Under the pieces are notes generated by a model. The model was not told the origin of the DNA. It ran no database searches and saw only the letters and a program-made list of their open reading frames with translations. A DNA stretch of 64,000 nucleotides. Origin: Cylindrodendrum hubeiense. Taxonomy: Eukaryota > Ascomycota > Sordariomycetes > Hypocreales > Nectriaceae. Position 1 is the stretch's first letter, and each line of letters starts with the position of its first letter. Shown here one piece after another: positions 48,743 through 60,733 of this stretch. The position numbers were made by a program, and so were the translations under genes. Location of the stretch: assembly GCA_014621425.1 (NCBI GenBank), contig JAANBB010000098.1:1-64000 (forward strand), in the 5' to 3' direction.

Positions 48743-49575
48743 ATGGTATGCACGACGGTTTCTTGTTGGGAAAACGCAATGCTAATGCCCTGCAGCCTCA
48801 GAATGAGTATATGGAAAGGTGGCGCAAGCTGCACGGTCGCCGTCTCGATCACGAAGAGCGACTCCGCAAGCGTACCGCCCGTGAGGGACACAAGGCGTCG
48901 CAGGATGCCCAGAACCTCCGTGGTCTCCGCGCCAAGCTTTACCAGAAGAAGCGTCACAATGACAAGATCCAAATGAAGAAGGCCATCAAGGCGCACGAGG
49001 AGCGCAACGTCAAGACGGCCGACGAGAAGGAGCCCACCACGCCCATGCCCTCTTACCTGCTGGACCGTACCAACCCTTCGTCCGCCAAGGCCCTCAGCAG
49101 TGCCATCAAGAACAAGCGAGCCGAGAAGGCGGCCAAGTTTGCCGTGCCCCTGCCCAAGGTCCGAGGTATCAGCGAGGAGGAGATGTTCAAGGTTGTCAAG
49201 ACCGGCAAGAAGACCCACCAGAAGTCGTGGAAGCGCATGGTCACCAAGCCGACGTTCGTCGGACCCGACTTCACTCGACGCAACCCCAAGCACGAGCGAT
49301 TCATCCGACCCATGGGTCTGCGTTACAAGAAGTGCAACGTCACCCACCCCGAGTTGGGTGTCACCGTCCAGCTGCCCATCATCAGCGTCAAGAAGAACCC
49401 GCAGAACCCTCTTTACACCCAGCTGGGTGTTCTGACCAAGGGTACCGTCATCGAGGTCAACGTCAGCGAGTTGGGTCTGGTTACGGCTGGTGGAAAGGTT
49501 GTCTGGGGCCGATACGCCCAGGTGACCAACAACCCGGAGAACGAGGGCTGCATCAACAGCGTCCTGCTGGTGTAA
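48743..49575 (+). CDS. NSA2: 60S ribosome biogenesis protein Nsa2
   Basis: Two exons: 48743-48745 and 48796-49575. The first coding exon is only the ATG. A 50-nt intron (GTATGC...CTGCAG) follows immediately and joins it to CCTCAGAAT, giving [20 protein letters not shown]. The product is 260 residues, the usual family length. Nsa2 is a nuclear assembly factor of pre-60S particles needed for ITS2/27S processing and for recruiting late factors. The family is very conserved. Its features here are the basic N-terminal half ([32 protein letters not shown]), the middle [20 protein letters not shown], and an S8e-like beta domain ([40 protein letters not shown]) ending [20 protein letters not shown]. 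Strong C-bias at third positions fits high expression. Confidence 0.97.
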
Positions 49576-50479
49576 TCAAGGGCTGCTTGGCGAGCATCCC
49601 ATGGATGATTTGATATTCAGAATGCATGTAAAGGCGTCTGGGCGTTTTGCGGTAGTTGAAAAAGAGGCTGCGACATGGGCTTTCACTATGGGTGGAATGT
49701 CGACTGAAGATTCCCGGTTGCGATGAAGAAGACACACTCGAGCCTATGGGGCCTGCTTTTGCTTCCCAGCGAGACAAGACTGCGCTGGGAATTCGAGAGG
49801 ATGAGACAAAAGACTATATCACGGTCGGTCATAGATAGAACACCTAGTTAGTATCTACTGAATTTCGAAATGCTCGACTGGCTGCGTTTCTGAACATCTT
49901 GGCGTCTCTTTCTCTTTTATTTGCGATTCCTTCTAGCTTGGACAATCATGGCATCCCATACCTTAGTCGCCAAGTACCTACGTAACTGGATCCCAATCGC
50001 GAAACCCAAGTGGTTGGCGATTCAAGTCGTCCTCGCCCGAGGGAAGAGACTTCAGCGGCGCCCCCGGATCCACCACGCAGCAAGCAGCAGCCGGGCTTTT
50101 CGATCTGGACCGGGTCCCGGTGCTATTTTCATCCCAACGGGCCAATCGCTGCCCAGCCAGAGCCGGCAAAAACTGGCAGCCCCTCTAAAAAGGCAGGGCG
50201 AAATCGTAAGGTACAGAGGCCAGCGGCAGTGGCAGCAACACGTCGGGCTAATCCTGTAGGGGATTGCTAGTGGCCAGGAGGGGTCCCCTCGCTTTAGCTG
50301 GCGCACTGGGCGCTGAAAATTTGGCGGTGACGGCGATTTTTTCATTTCTGCCAAATCGCATCCTGCATTTGGTCTGCCCCTCCAGTCTCGTTGTTTCCGA
50401 CCTTCACATCCCCAAAACAACCACCCTTTTTTTATTCGTTTTTCCTCTGGTTCATTACCAGATCTGAATTCTAGCCAGA
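49576..50479. other. Intergenic region between the NSA2 and PRMT1 genes
   Basis: About 0.9 kb holding the NSA2 3' end and the PRMT1 promoter. A T-rich run at 50426-50442 precedes the PRMT1 start. I see no gene. Confidence 0.4.
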
Positions 50480-51985
<1,506 letters not shown>

Positions 51986-52632
51986 GTGCCCTCAGCACTT
52001 CTAATGACGGAACGACGGTAACCCATGACGACGACGTGAGCGAAATCACGGTCGGCGACGACGCCGCATAGAAGAGGCGTCCGCGGAGAGATTTATCTAA
52101 ATCGAGACATCAGTACAAGGCGGCTGGCGTCTCTGCAACTTAAACGTGGGTCAACTTTTTGGTAGATAAAAAGCGAGGGATGGTGGCTGGTTGACGACCC
52201 GTTATGAGTGATACCAAAAAACAGCACTCCGGCTACCTAGTCAATAGATCATTTTCTTGAGCTTATGGAGTGTCTTTCAGACTTTTCATCAATTTGTGCC
52301 CCCCGTTTGATACGTGTTTTGCATAGAAATTTCCGACGCAGTGTGATGCGATGGATGACATCCAGTTGAGGTGATTAAAGATGCCCGTATTGATTGGTCA
52401 TTCATCAAAAACTTATAGAGATTTTCATTCATCATAAATCCAGGCTGAGCTTATTGCCCATTCTAACCTAGCTAGATACCTAGGCGTTATACCTCTCCAG
52501 AGCTTTCAAGACACTGAAGGTTTCATATCCTCCACATGAGGTCTCGTCCGTCCTCACACTTTACGAACACACCTAGTTTTTGTCCTCTAGATTCATTTCC
52601 ATGCCAACTCTATCAATCGATAGGCGAAAGCC
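51986..52632. other. Intergenic region, convergent gene ends
   Basis: The PRMT1 and AGM1 3' ends face each other. No gene is seen. A TACCTAGG sequence occurs near 52477. Confidence 0.4.
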
Positions 52633-54308
52633 CTAAGAGCCGTAGTGCTTGACAATTTGGGCGACCTTGTTGGCCAGCTCGGTGGCCTCGGAGACGGTAG
52701 CGGCCTCGGCGTAAACACGACAGGCGTTCTCAGTACCGCTAGCACGGGCGAAGGAGCGGGCGCTGGTGTACTTCTGGACGCACTGGTCAATCTCATTCTG
52801 GGCACCGGCAGGGTGGCTGAGACGGCGCTCAGCATCGGTGGTCTGGAAGAGATCCTTGTCGCCAACCTCAACACGGACGAGGCGGTTAGGGAGGTCGTTG
52901 TAGGTCATGGCCCAGTCCTTGAGGGTCCATCCCTTGTGGGCGAGGATGACCTCAACCATCAGCATGTCGGAGAGGGCATCACCAACGGTCTGGTTGATAA
53001 GGTCGCTGATGGCAGCAAGAGTGTCAAGGGCGTCCTTCTGTGCGGGGGACTGGGGAGCAGTCTCGCGGAACGCACGGATGGCCTCCTGGGAGAAGACGAC
53101 AGTGCCGTGGCCGTTGGCTTCGAAGTAGACACCGATGTCGAACTGGCAGGCGACGTGGTGCAGGTGCTTGACACCAGTGGGGGTAAAGACAACAGGAAGC
53201 TGGAGGTGCTTCTCAATGTAGTAGGTGCTGGCACCGTTGGCGTAGGCGGTCTGGACAACACCAATGCGGAGGTCGTCAGCCAGGCCGGCGGAGCGGACGA
53301 GGTCACCGATGAAAGAGGCGTTGAGAGAGGAGATGCGGTCACCGTCGAGCATGAAGAAACCGGTATCGGGGTCGGCCCAGTAGTAGATCAGGCGGTCGGC
53401 ATCGCCGTCGAAAGAGCAGCACCGGACTCCGGGGAGAGGCTTAGGGTTGGGAGGGGCTCGCTGCTTGGTCTTGACATAGTCGGCTCCGGACTGGGGGTGG
53501 TCAGTTAGTACCGTGCTGGTCAACTTAGGGAGCTGTTTGGTTTACTTACGTCGAGGTTGAGGACCTCAGGTCGGAGGACGTCGTCGTTGACGACCTTGAC
53601 ATCGAGGCCGGTGACGTCCTTATCCAGGACCTTGAGGAACTCGGAGAGCTTGGGGCCGCCGACACCATTGGCGCAGTCAACGACAAGCTGGCCCTGGACC
53701 TTCTTGCCGCGAAGGGCGCGGACGAAAGCCTCGGCGTGCTTCTCGTAGTATCCAGCCTCGCTGACCTTGCCGTAGGCCTTGGGAGTACCCTCGGTGTTGA
53801 CACAGCGGGTCAGGTAGTGGAGCTGGGGGGTGGTGAGGATCTTGTAGTCGGTGTAGTCGGTGCCGGTGGCCTCGAAGGCGTCGGCGAGGGCAGCGACGAG
53901 GGAATGGCCAGAGGGACGGGTATCACGGCCGTAGACGACACGGCCCGAGGTGCTCAGATCGATCTTGAGCTGGGCGGCGAGGGCCTTGTAGGTGTCGAGA
54001 AGCTCCTGGTCGGAGGGAGAGTTGACGAGCTGGGTGGCATAGGCCTCCCACTCCTGCTCGAGCATCTCGCCCATGGGGTCGACGATCTTGACGCCATTGT
54101 CGATGGCCGGGTTATGGCTGGCGGTGACCATGACGCCGATGGCCTGTCCATTGAGCTTGCGGCTGCGCAGACCCGAGAGCAGACCGACACGGAAGGCGAC
54201 GCCGTCGAGCAGGTCGGCCTTCATGCGGAACCCCGCAGTGCCATACTTGTAGACATGGTTGGCCACGATGGGGTGCTTGGCCGAGGCGGCGAGGATCTGG
54301 CTGTCCAT
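52633..54308 (-). CDS. AGM1: Phosphoacetylglucosamine mutase
   Basis: Two exons: 53550-54308 and 52633-53490, with a 59-nt intron (GTAAGT...CCCCAG, phase 0). The product is 538 residues (yeast Pcm1/Agm1, 557). It interconverts GlcNAc-6-phosphate and GlcNAc-1-phosphate, the step before UDP-GlcNAc, and so supplies chitin, N-glycans and GPI anchors. Diagnostic motifs: TASHNPAIDNG with the phosphoserine Ser64; GRDTRPSG; the metal-binding DGDADR at 281-286; a sugar-binding segment FEANGHGTVVFS; and the phosphate-binding RASGTENACRVYAEA near the C-terminus. The EANGHG and RASGTEN segments separate it from phosphoglucomutase and phosphomannomutase. Long open frames on the opposite strand (52645-53508, 53736-54653) are codon-bias artefacts. 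Confidence 0.96.
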
Positions 54309-55335
54309 GATGTGGGATTTACCAAAAGGGCAGATGTGCTTGGAGAGGGAGGAGTGTGGAGAGGAGAAGAGGGACGAGTGACGATGATGGATCTCGAGAT
54401 CCTTATGAAACGAGACGACAAGAGCAGGCGGGGAGGTGGGATGCCCGCCAATACCTCCAGCTACCTTAGGTACGTAAAGAGGGGCAGCTCCGACCTGGCT
54501 CTACCTGCTACTGGGCCCTGCCACGCGCCAGCCACTGTCACACCTCAGCGGGCACCTCAGCCCACTGTCCAGCCCTTCTCACAGGGCAGGCAAAGTGCTG
54601 GAGTGAAATATTGCCGTGGTGCGTGGTGCGTGGTGCTGCCGCTGCGGTGCTAGTCCATCCTGGTGTTGTGCTAGGTGGCCCTTCACACCGTCCGTCACAA
54701 CCACAAGGCCTGCTTTTGGCTGCTTCTGGCTGCTTTTGGCGCCATCATTACGAGGTACTGCCCCCTCCAGCCCACCAACATCGGTCGAACAGCCCCTCAG
54801 CCCCGCCTGGTTCCCGGCTGCTGGCAGTTGAGCTGGGCACCGTCTACTGCCGCGCTTGGGCACAGGGGGCACCCATGTTTGCAGGTGGGAGCTGCAGCCG
54901 CACTGATTGGGCCGACCAGCTACAGCGCCTCAGCCGCCGTAATTGGGTGTCTGGACCTCACGTCAGCCGCCAGTCCAGCCGCCAGCTCAGCGTGAATCAA
55001 TGCTCTAGTGAGGCTAGGTTGGGTGGTGCTTGATTGAGCTGGAATGCTGTCGGTGCTGTGCTGTGACTTTTTTTCTTCTCTCGTAGACGTCCGGCAGGGT
55101 GGAGCTCATATCTAGTGCGTGCGTATCTCAACAGACCACGTGATTTCGTGTCGGCCGTCTCCTCTGAACGCGAGGCACCGTCGCGTCTCTTCTGAACATT
55201 CACAAGACCCTTCACCATCGTCGCGAAACCTCCCAGCGCATTGCTGTCTCACACGCGGCAGGTTTTTTGGGGTGCACTCTAGCGCAATTTTGGAATGGCT
55301 TCCCGCCATTTGCTATCCACTGCTGTCGATGCACG
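54309..55335. other. Divergent intergenic region between the AGM1 and MUS81 genes
   Basis: 1 kb between opposite starts. It contains a 10-nt tandem repeat (TGCTTTTGGC and a variant, 54711-54740), a GCAGCCGCCAG-like repeat near 54960-54990, and one CACGTG at 55137-55142. I see no gene. Confidence 0.45.
54711..54740. repeat. 10-nt tandem repeat, three copies
   Basis: TGCTTTTGGC, TGCTTCTGGC and TGCTTTTGGC follow one another exactly, about one helical turn each, between the divergent AGM1 and MUS81 genes. Confidence 0.85.
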
Positions 55336-57105
55336 ATGAGCGACTCCGAATCTGCCAATCCCCAATTGCTTGCCTGGGTCAAGGAATGGCTGGACGTAGC
55401 CCGCGAGAAGAACTCCAAAGGGATCACTACCTATAAACATGCCTATGACTCTCTCAAGGCGTGCCCCATCACCTTTGAGCACCCTGCGCAGCTTCAGCAG
55501 CTCAAGGGGTTTGGCCCCAAACTCTGCGAACGCCTTGAGGATCAGCTGAAAAAGCACTGCCAAGAGAATGGCCTCCCAATGCCCCCGCACCCTCGGGCAC
55601 GTAAGGCCTCACGAAACAGCCAAAATGACGATGATAACGGCGAAGGAAGTTCTTCGAGGCCTGCAAAAAAGACTCGGAAACCCAAAGCCTATGTTCCCGC
55701 CTTTCGATCTGGTGCCTTTGCCCTAGTTGTTGCGCTATCTACCCAGGATGAGGATACTTCGACAGGCATGACCAAGACTGACCTCATCGAAATTGCACAA
55801 CCCCACTGCGACTCATCCTTCACAGCTCCAAACGACCCGACAAAGTTCTATACGGCCTGGAACTCAATGAAGACATTGGTCCAAAAGGAGCTCGTCTATG
55901 AGAGGGGGCGGCCGCTGAAGAGATATGCCCTGACTGACGAGGGCTGGGAGGCTGCGAAACGAATTAAAGAAACGAGTCAATGGCAAGCCGAAAACAGCAA
56001 CCCGAATGAGACACAGCCAACAGGACAGACTTCCACCAATATCGACTTCAACCCCCCGCTTAGGACAAGGTCACCATCGGTCGAATTGCCAGAACCTCTG
56101 CCAGACGCTGGGCCCGCTCCGTTGAGTTACCAGGACCTTGTATCGGATGGCCCAGTGGTCGACGATGATAGTGGCCTGCCTACATTTACTCCAATTCGAC
56201 TTCCTCCGGGATCCTTTTCTGTCCATCTGCTACTCGATGTTCGCGAGGTCCGGGCTAAGACCGATCGCGACTACATGCAAGATGAGCTTGCGAAACAGGG
56301 GGCCAAACCCATAATGAGGAGCATGGAGCTCGGTGATGCGCAGTGGATTGCAAAGTGCCACGACTCAACATTGCTCTCAAGACACGGTGCCGAAGGGGAC
56401 GAGGTTGTCCTGGACTGGATCGTGGAACGAAAGCGATTGGACGATTTGATTGGCAGTATAAAAGACGGTCGATTTCATGAACAAAAGTTCCGCCTGAAAA
56501 GGTCAGGGGCGAAAAAGGTTATATACATTATCGAAGAAATCGCCATGGATCCACAGTCGATCCAGAGATATGAAGAGGCCGTGCAATCCGCCATCGCATC
56601 CACCCAGGTCGTCAATGGCTACTTTGTCAAAAGAACGACGAAAATGGATGAGACAATTAGGTATCTGGCGCGAATGACGACGATGCTGAAACGAACATAC
56701 GAGAGCAAGTCTCTGAACGTGGTCCCCACGAGGGTTCTCACGGCTCAGAACTATATGCCCCTGTTGACCCATCTGAGGGAGAAGGAGCCGTCAATAGGAT
56801 TCTACGTCACCTATCCAGCATTCTCATCGCTGGCGTCAAAATCGGGAACGATGACGTTGAGAGACATATTCCTCAAGATGCTCATGACGACCAAGGGTGT
56901 CACTGGAGAGCGGGCTCTTGAGATCCAAAAGCGATGGAAGACGCCATACGACTTTGTCAAGGCTTTTGAGGCGTGCGGATCCGGGGAACAGGGGATCAAG
57001 CGCAAGCGAGACATGGTCTTTACGAAGACCACCCAGCTGGTCGGTCGCAAGAAAATTAGCAAGGCTTTGAGCCATAAGATTGCAGAAGTATGGGGGAATG
57101 CCTGA
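55336..57105 (+). CDS. MUS81: Mus81 crossover-junction endonuclease subunit
   Basis: Single exon, 589 residues. The frame is open upstream but the first ATG is at 55336, and MSDSESANPQLLAWVKEWLD resembles family N-termini. Mus81 with Eme1/Mms4 forms a structure-selective nuclease that cuts 3' flaps, replication forks and nicked Holliday junctions in the nucleus. Domains: an N-terminal HhH (residues ~10-80, with LKGFGPKLCERLEDQL), a winged-helix region (~120-210, FRSGAFALVVALSTQDE), a disordered linker, the XPF-type ERCC4 nuclease (~295-430) and a C-terminal tandem HhH. Catalytic residues are present: Asp301 in LLLDVREVR, the GD pair at 333-334, and the ERKRLDD signature at 364-370. No Eme1 gene is in the window. 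The gene is tail to tail with RIB5, with 70 nt between the stops. Confidence 0.96.
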   Translation: MSDSESANPQLLAWVKEWLDVAREKNSKGITTYKHAYDSLKACPITFEHPAQLQQLKGFGPKLCERLEDQLKKHCQENGLPMPPHPRARKASRNSQNDDDNGEGSSSRPAKKTRKPKAYVPAFRSGAFALVVALSTQDEDTSTGMTKTDLIEIAQPHCDSSFTAPNDPTKFYTAWNSMKTLVQKELVYERGRPLKRYALTDEGWEAAKRIKETSQWQAENSNPNETQPTGQTSTNIDFNPPLRTRSPSVELPEPLPDAGPAPLSYQDLVSDGPVVDDDSGLPTFTPIRLPPGSFSVHLLLDVREVRAKTDRDYMQDELAKQGAKPIMRSMELGDAQWIAKCHDSTLLSRHGAEGDEVVLDWIVERKRLDDLIGSIKDGRFHEQKFRLKRSGAKKVIYIIEEIAMDPQSIQRYEEAVQSAIASTQVVNGYFVKRTTKMDETIRYLARMTTMLKRTYESKSLNVVPTRVLTAQNYMPLLTHLREKEPSIGFYVTYPAFSSLASKSGTMTLRDIFLKMLMTTKGVTGERALEIQKRWKTPYDFVKAFEACGSGEQGIKRKRDMVFTKTTQLVGRKKISKALSHKIAEVWGNA

Positions 57106-57175
57106 GACATTGGGCTGGCATAGATGAATAATGATATTTAGGATTGAAATGAGCAATTATATCGTCAATCCCATT

Positions 57176-57934
57176 TTAAGGCTTCGCTCCAAGACCCTGT
57201 GCGACGATTCTCTGGACCATCTTCTCCAAAAGGGGGATTGAGGCAGTTCCGGACTCGGCACCCAAGATGCCTGCCAGAGACTTCTCAGCGTACTTGGCCA
57301 TCATGTCCACCTCGACATTGACCGTCTCGCCCTTCTTCTTCTGTGCCACGACGACCCTCTCCTGGGTGTAAGAAATGAGCATCACCTCCCACCAACCCTC
57401 GACATCATCCACCTTGGTGACGGTCAAGCTGGTTCCGTCAATGGAGATGAATCCCTTGTACACGATGTACCGCAGCATGTCGCGCCTCTTGGGCTGGAAG
57501 CGGAAGGTCAGGGCATTGCCGTCCTGCTCGATGGAGAGGATTTCAGCAGTAGTGTCGACATGGCCCTGGACGAAGTGGCCGCCCATGCGAGTGTCTGCAC
57601 GGACAGCACGCTCGAGGTTAACTCGGCTGCCCTCGACGAGGTCGCCCAGGTTGGTGATGCGCAGCGTTTCCGGGGCGACACCGATGGTGAAGGCCTCGGA
57701 GGTGAAGTTAGTGACGGTCAGGCAGACGCCATTGACGGCAATTGAGTCGCCGTCGTGGCAGTCGGAGAGCAAAGCGGATCCAGCGGGGAGGGAGACGATC
57801 ATAGAGGTTCCGCCAGTGGAGTCATTGGTGTTGAGGTTGGAGATGACTGAGAGACTGTTAGATGGCGTGCCCCTCTTTTTATTCAGGAGTGAGGAGGACT
57901 TACCTCCGACATCTTCGACGATTCCGGTAAACAT
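57176..57934 (-). CDS. RIB5: Riboflavin synthase
   Basis: Two exons: 57904-57934 and 57176-57846, with a 57-nt intron (GTAAGT...CTCTCAG, phase 1). A nearer AG, at TAACAG, would shift the frame. The product is 233 residues. It converts two molecules of 6,7-dimethyl-8-ribityllumazine into riboflavin and a pyrimidine, the last step of riboflavin synthesis. Two homologous lumazine-binding barrels are visible: the first begins MFTGIVEDVG and includes DSIAVNGVCLTVTNF; the second begins GGHFVQGHVDTTAEIL and includes GFISIDGTSLTVTKV. The short C-terminal helix (LLEKMVQRIV), needed for trimer formation, is intact. A direct repeat upstream (57988-58024) contains TGACTC on the coding strand, a possible Gcn4/CPC1 half-site. 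Confidence 0.97.
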   Translation of the reverse strand: MFTGIVEDVGGKSSSLLNKKRGTPSNSLSVISNLNTNDSTGGTSMIVSLPAGSALLSDCHDGDSIAVNGVCLTVTNFTSEAFTIGVAPETLRITNLGDLVEGSRVNLERAVRADTRMGGHFVQGHVDTTAEILSIEQDGNALTFRFQPKRRDMLRYIVYKGFISIDGTSLTVTKVDDVEGWWEVMLISYTQERVVVAQKKKGETVNVEVDMMAKYAEKSLAGILGAESGTASIPLLEKMVQRIVAQGLGAKP

Positions 57935-57987
57935 GGTGTCGAACGGGTATGAGTGATCTGTGAGGCTGTCAGTGTTGGGTTAAACAG

Positions 57988-58024
57988 GGCTGTCGGAGTC
58001 ACTCAGGCTGTCGGAGTCACTCAC
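57988..58024 (-). promoter_or_regulatory. Direct repeat with TGACTC cores upstream of RIB5
   Basis: GGCTGTCGGAGTCACTCA occurs twice, 1 nt apart, on the plus strand, about 55-90 nt upstream of the RIB5 ATG. On the coding strand each copy reads TGAGTGACTCC, holding the TGACTC core of Gcn4/CPC1-type bZIP sites. A regulatory role is inferred. Confidence 0.35.
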
Positions 58025-58570
58025 ACACAGAGAGGGGATGGAAGTGAACAGAACTGCAAGTTGTGGATGGACGCTGCGCTAATTCGAAGCAATCTAAATC
58101 AATGAAATGATGAGCCAGAGCCCAAGGTTGCAGCGAGGTCGAGGGTAGTACCGCGTATGATTGAAGGTCGAGGATTTATGTGCTGGTACGATGACAAATG
58201 ATGTGTCAAGGCCGGACGCTCTCGGAGGTTCAAGTGTACCGAACCCCTACGAAGCCCGTGGTGATGGAGGGCCCCGCGCCGTGCCCCGCAGTTAGCCTGT
58301 TATCGATAACGGCCCACCCAAATTTTTCTGTTTCCTACTCGACACCATCGCGAAAAGCGGGTTGAACAAGGCGGTCTCTTTGCGACAGGCCCAGCTTCGA
58401 GAGAATCTTCCTTCACTCCGCTCACTCTCTCATATTCACCAAACGAAGACTCGAACCTACTTCAGCATCAGGGATCCGCACACATCTCTCGGGCTGTGGC
58501 TCATCCTAAAACAACCGTCTCACTCACCCACTCACTTCCCTTCGACCCCGCCAATAAGTCAGACTTCGCA

Positions 58571-59659
58571 ATGGCGCCGTCGCGGCCTGAAAGCAGGAAG
58601 GGCAAGGCCGACGTGGCCAAGCTCCTCATCGACGCCCAGACCCAGCTGGAGGTCGGAAACCTCGACGAGGCCTCGGCAATCGCACAGCAGGCCCTCGACG
58701 CCACGGGTGCTGGCGGTGATTTCGAACTCAGCGCCCTCAACCTCTTGGGCACCATCCACGTCGAGACCGGCGACATCGAGGATGCCCGGGCTTACTTCCA
58801 GCGCGCCGTGACCCTCGACTCTGACGGCTCCGTGGACGAGAAGATCGGCGGCGGACCCGAGAAGTTCCTGCTCCTCGCCCAGCTCAGCGAGGAGGGCGGC
58901 CAGGACAGCGTCAGCTGGTTCGAGCGCGGTGCCGTCTCCCTGCGAAAACAGATCCAGGCTCTGTCTGAGCTCTCCTCCAAGACTCCTGAGCAGCAGGCTA
59001 CACTGGAAGAGAAGCAGCAGAAGCTCGGCGGCGTGCTCTGCGCCGTCTCCGAGGTCTACATGACGGACCTGTCGTGGGAGGCCGACGCCGAGCAACGCTG
59101 CGAGGCCCTCATCACCGAGGCCATGCTCATCGCCCCGCAGGCTTCTGAGACCTGGCAGACGGTCGCCAACGTGCGCATCTCCCAGGAGCGCACCGACGAG
59201 GCCCGCGCCGCCCTCAAGCGCAGCCTCGAGCTGTGGCAGGACCTGCCGCCCCAGCACCCTGCCATCCCCGAGTTCGCGACCCGCATCGGCCTCTCCCGCC
59301 TGCTGATGGAGTCGGAGCTGGAGGACGAAGCGCTGCAGGTCCTGGAGCGCCTCATCACCGACGACGACACCAGCGTTGAGGCGTGGTACCTGGGCGGCTG
59401 GTGCCTGTACATCATCGGCGAAAAGGCCCGCCCCACTGCAGGAGACGACTGGAAGAGCACCTGGAAGTCGTCGCGCCAGTGGCTCACCCAGTGCCTGAAG
59501 CTCTATGAGTTCCAGGACTACGAGGACGAGCGTCTGGGCGAGCATGCGAAGGAGCTGCTTGGCAACATCAACAAGGAGCTTGGCGAGCCCGTCGACGGCG
59601 ACGAGTGGGAGGAGGCTAGCGGCGACGAGGATGACGAAGATGAGGAGATGCAGGGTTAA
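58571..59659 (+). CDS. ACL4: TPR chaperone of ribosomal protein L4 (Acl4-like)
   Basis: Single exon, 362 residues. The first ATG of the frame is at 58571. It is made of helical repeats: TPR units are recognisable around residues 16-80 (LLIDAQTQLEVGNLDEASAI, then LNLLGTIHVETGDIEDARAY) and further along (TWQTVANVRISQERTDEARA, LGLSRLLMESELEDEALQ-like, AWYLGGWCLYIIGEKA). It ends in a strongly acidic tail (DEWEEASGDEDDEDEEMQG). Yeast Acl4 (YDR161W) has this TPR superhelix plus acidic tail and captures the long internal loop of nascent Rpl4 for delivery to pre-60S particles. The assignment rests on overall similarity and length. Another TPR protein is possible. Codon use is highly biased, as in the ribosome-related genes nearby. 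Confidence 0.8.
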   Translation: MAPSRPESRKGKADVAKLLIDAQTQLEVGNLDEASAIAQQALDATGAGGDFELSALNLLGTIHVETGDIEDARAYFQRAVTLDSDGSVDEKIGGGPEKFLLLAQLSEEGGQDSVSWFERGAVSLRKQIQALSELSSKTPEQQATLEEKQQKLGGVLCAVSEVYMTDLSWEADAEQRCEALITEAMLIAPQASETWQTVANVRISQERTDEARAALKRSLELWQDLPPQHPAIPEFATRIGLSRLLMESELEDEALQVLERLITDDDTSVEAWYLGGWCLYIIGEKARPTAGDDWKSTWKSSRQWLTQCLKLYEFQDYEDERLGEHAKELLGNINKELGEPVDGDEWEEASGDEDDEDEEMQG

Positions 59660-59991
59660 AATGCGCCTCTACAGAGATGGAGGTGCTTGGTTGACACGAC
59701 AAAATGGCATTAGACGGCGTTTGGGCAGATAAATAGGCATGTCTGGAAGTAGGGATTGACTCCCAATATATAGTGGAAATTTCGTGGGACCAACCCCTGA
59801 GATCTATATACCCAAGAATTTCGTGGGCAACATCAGGACCATATCATACCTTTTCGAGAGGGAATCCCTCCTCTCGTGTCTCGTCTCTCATCCGAGTAGT
59901 CATCCATCATCTCGTAGCGGACTGTCTGCCCGACAAAAAGAATCCCATCAAAGCCCCAACTCCAAGTAATGCATTCTCACACGGGGCTTTT

Positions 59992-60733
59992 TTACGCCTC
60001 GACCTTGAGCTTCTCAATGGCTTCAATCGGCACGTCGTCGTCCTCTTCCTCAACCTTGCCAACAAATCCTCCCTCCCAAAGCTGCCTGCCCGACATCTTA
60101 ACCTCCTTGGTCTTGGCCTTCTTCATCTCGGCGAGGCGCTCGTCCTCCTCGCGCTGCCGCACCTCCTCCATCTCGGCGAGGAATCCCGCGCGCCACTTGA
60201 GGAACGATTCGGGGGTGACGGCAGTGCCGTGGAACTTCTTGTTCTCCTCCACCTCGGCGGCGGCGCGGGCGTCCTCCTCGGCCTTGGTGATGACATCCTT
60301 GCGGTCCTGGACGAGCTGCTCGGCCGATTCCTTGAGCATCGAGACTATGGTGAAGATCATGGCCATGCCGAGGTTCTCTTCGATGGTCTCGTCGAGGAGG
60401 GAAAGGAGATGCTCGCGGTCGTCGGCGACGTTGAAGTACTCGTAGACATCGGCATTGGGAGGGGCGAGGACGTCGAGGTGGGGGGCCTTCTCGGGGTATT
60501 CTGGCGGGTAGCGCACCTGCAGGAGCATCGTCGGCGGTTCGTTCTCTTCCTCGCCTGGGATGTCCAAAGCGATTGATACTCGAAACTCGATCTCAGATAT
60601 ATCTACACAGTTGGTGAGTTAGTCAAGAGGGATTCTGTGTCGCTTCGATGACAGAGGAGCTCGCACCTGTGATCTCGTCGGGGAAGATCGACTCGAGCAC
60701 CTCGCGCTCTTCGATTTGGTCTTCGCGCCCCAT
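59992..60733 (-). CDS. GIR2: RWD-domain protein, Gir2/RWDD1-like
   Basis: Two exons: 60667-60733 and 59992-60602, with a 64-nt intron (GTGCGA...GTGTAG, phase 1). The product is 225 residues. The RWD domain covers about residues 1-115: EDQIEEREVLESIFPDEIT, DISEIEFRVSIAL, then the YPPEYPEKAPHLDV motif typical of RWD folds and a long helix with LLDETIEENLGMAMIFTIVS. A charged coiled region follows (DRKDVITKAEEDARAAAEVE), then the conserved FHGTAVTPESFLKWRAGF found in Gir2/RWDD1 proteins. Yeast Gir2 binds the GTPase Rbg2 and, through its RWD domain, Gcn1, linking translating ribosomes to amino-acid stress signalling. The C-terminus is Lys/Glu-rich. Convergent with ACL4, with 332 nt between the stops. 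Confidence 0.88.

Noticed and set aside
52645..54653. Two long plus-strand open frames (287 and 305 codons)
   Set aside because: They are antisense to the two AGM1 exons, with the same Gly/Val-rich composition caused by codon bias. AGM1 itself is certain from its catalytic motifs.
58559..59545. Minus-strand open frame of 328 codons
   Set aside because: It is antisense to the Acl4-like gene and rich in Leu, Gly and Glu, as expected of a mirror of biased codons.
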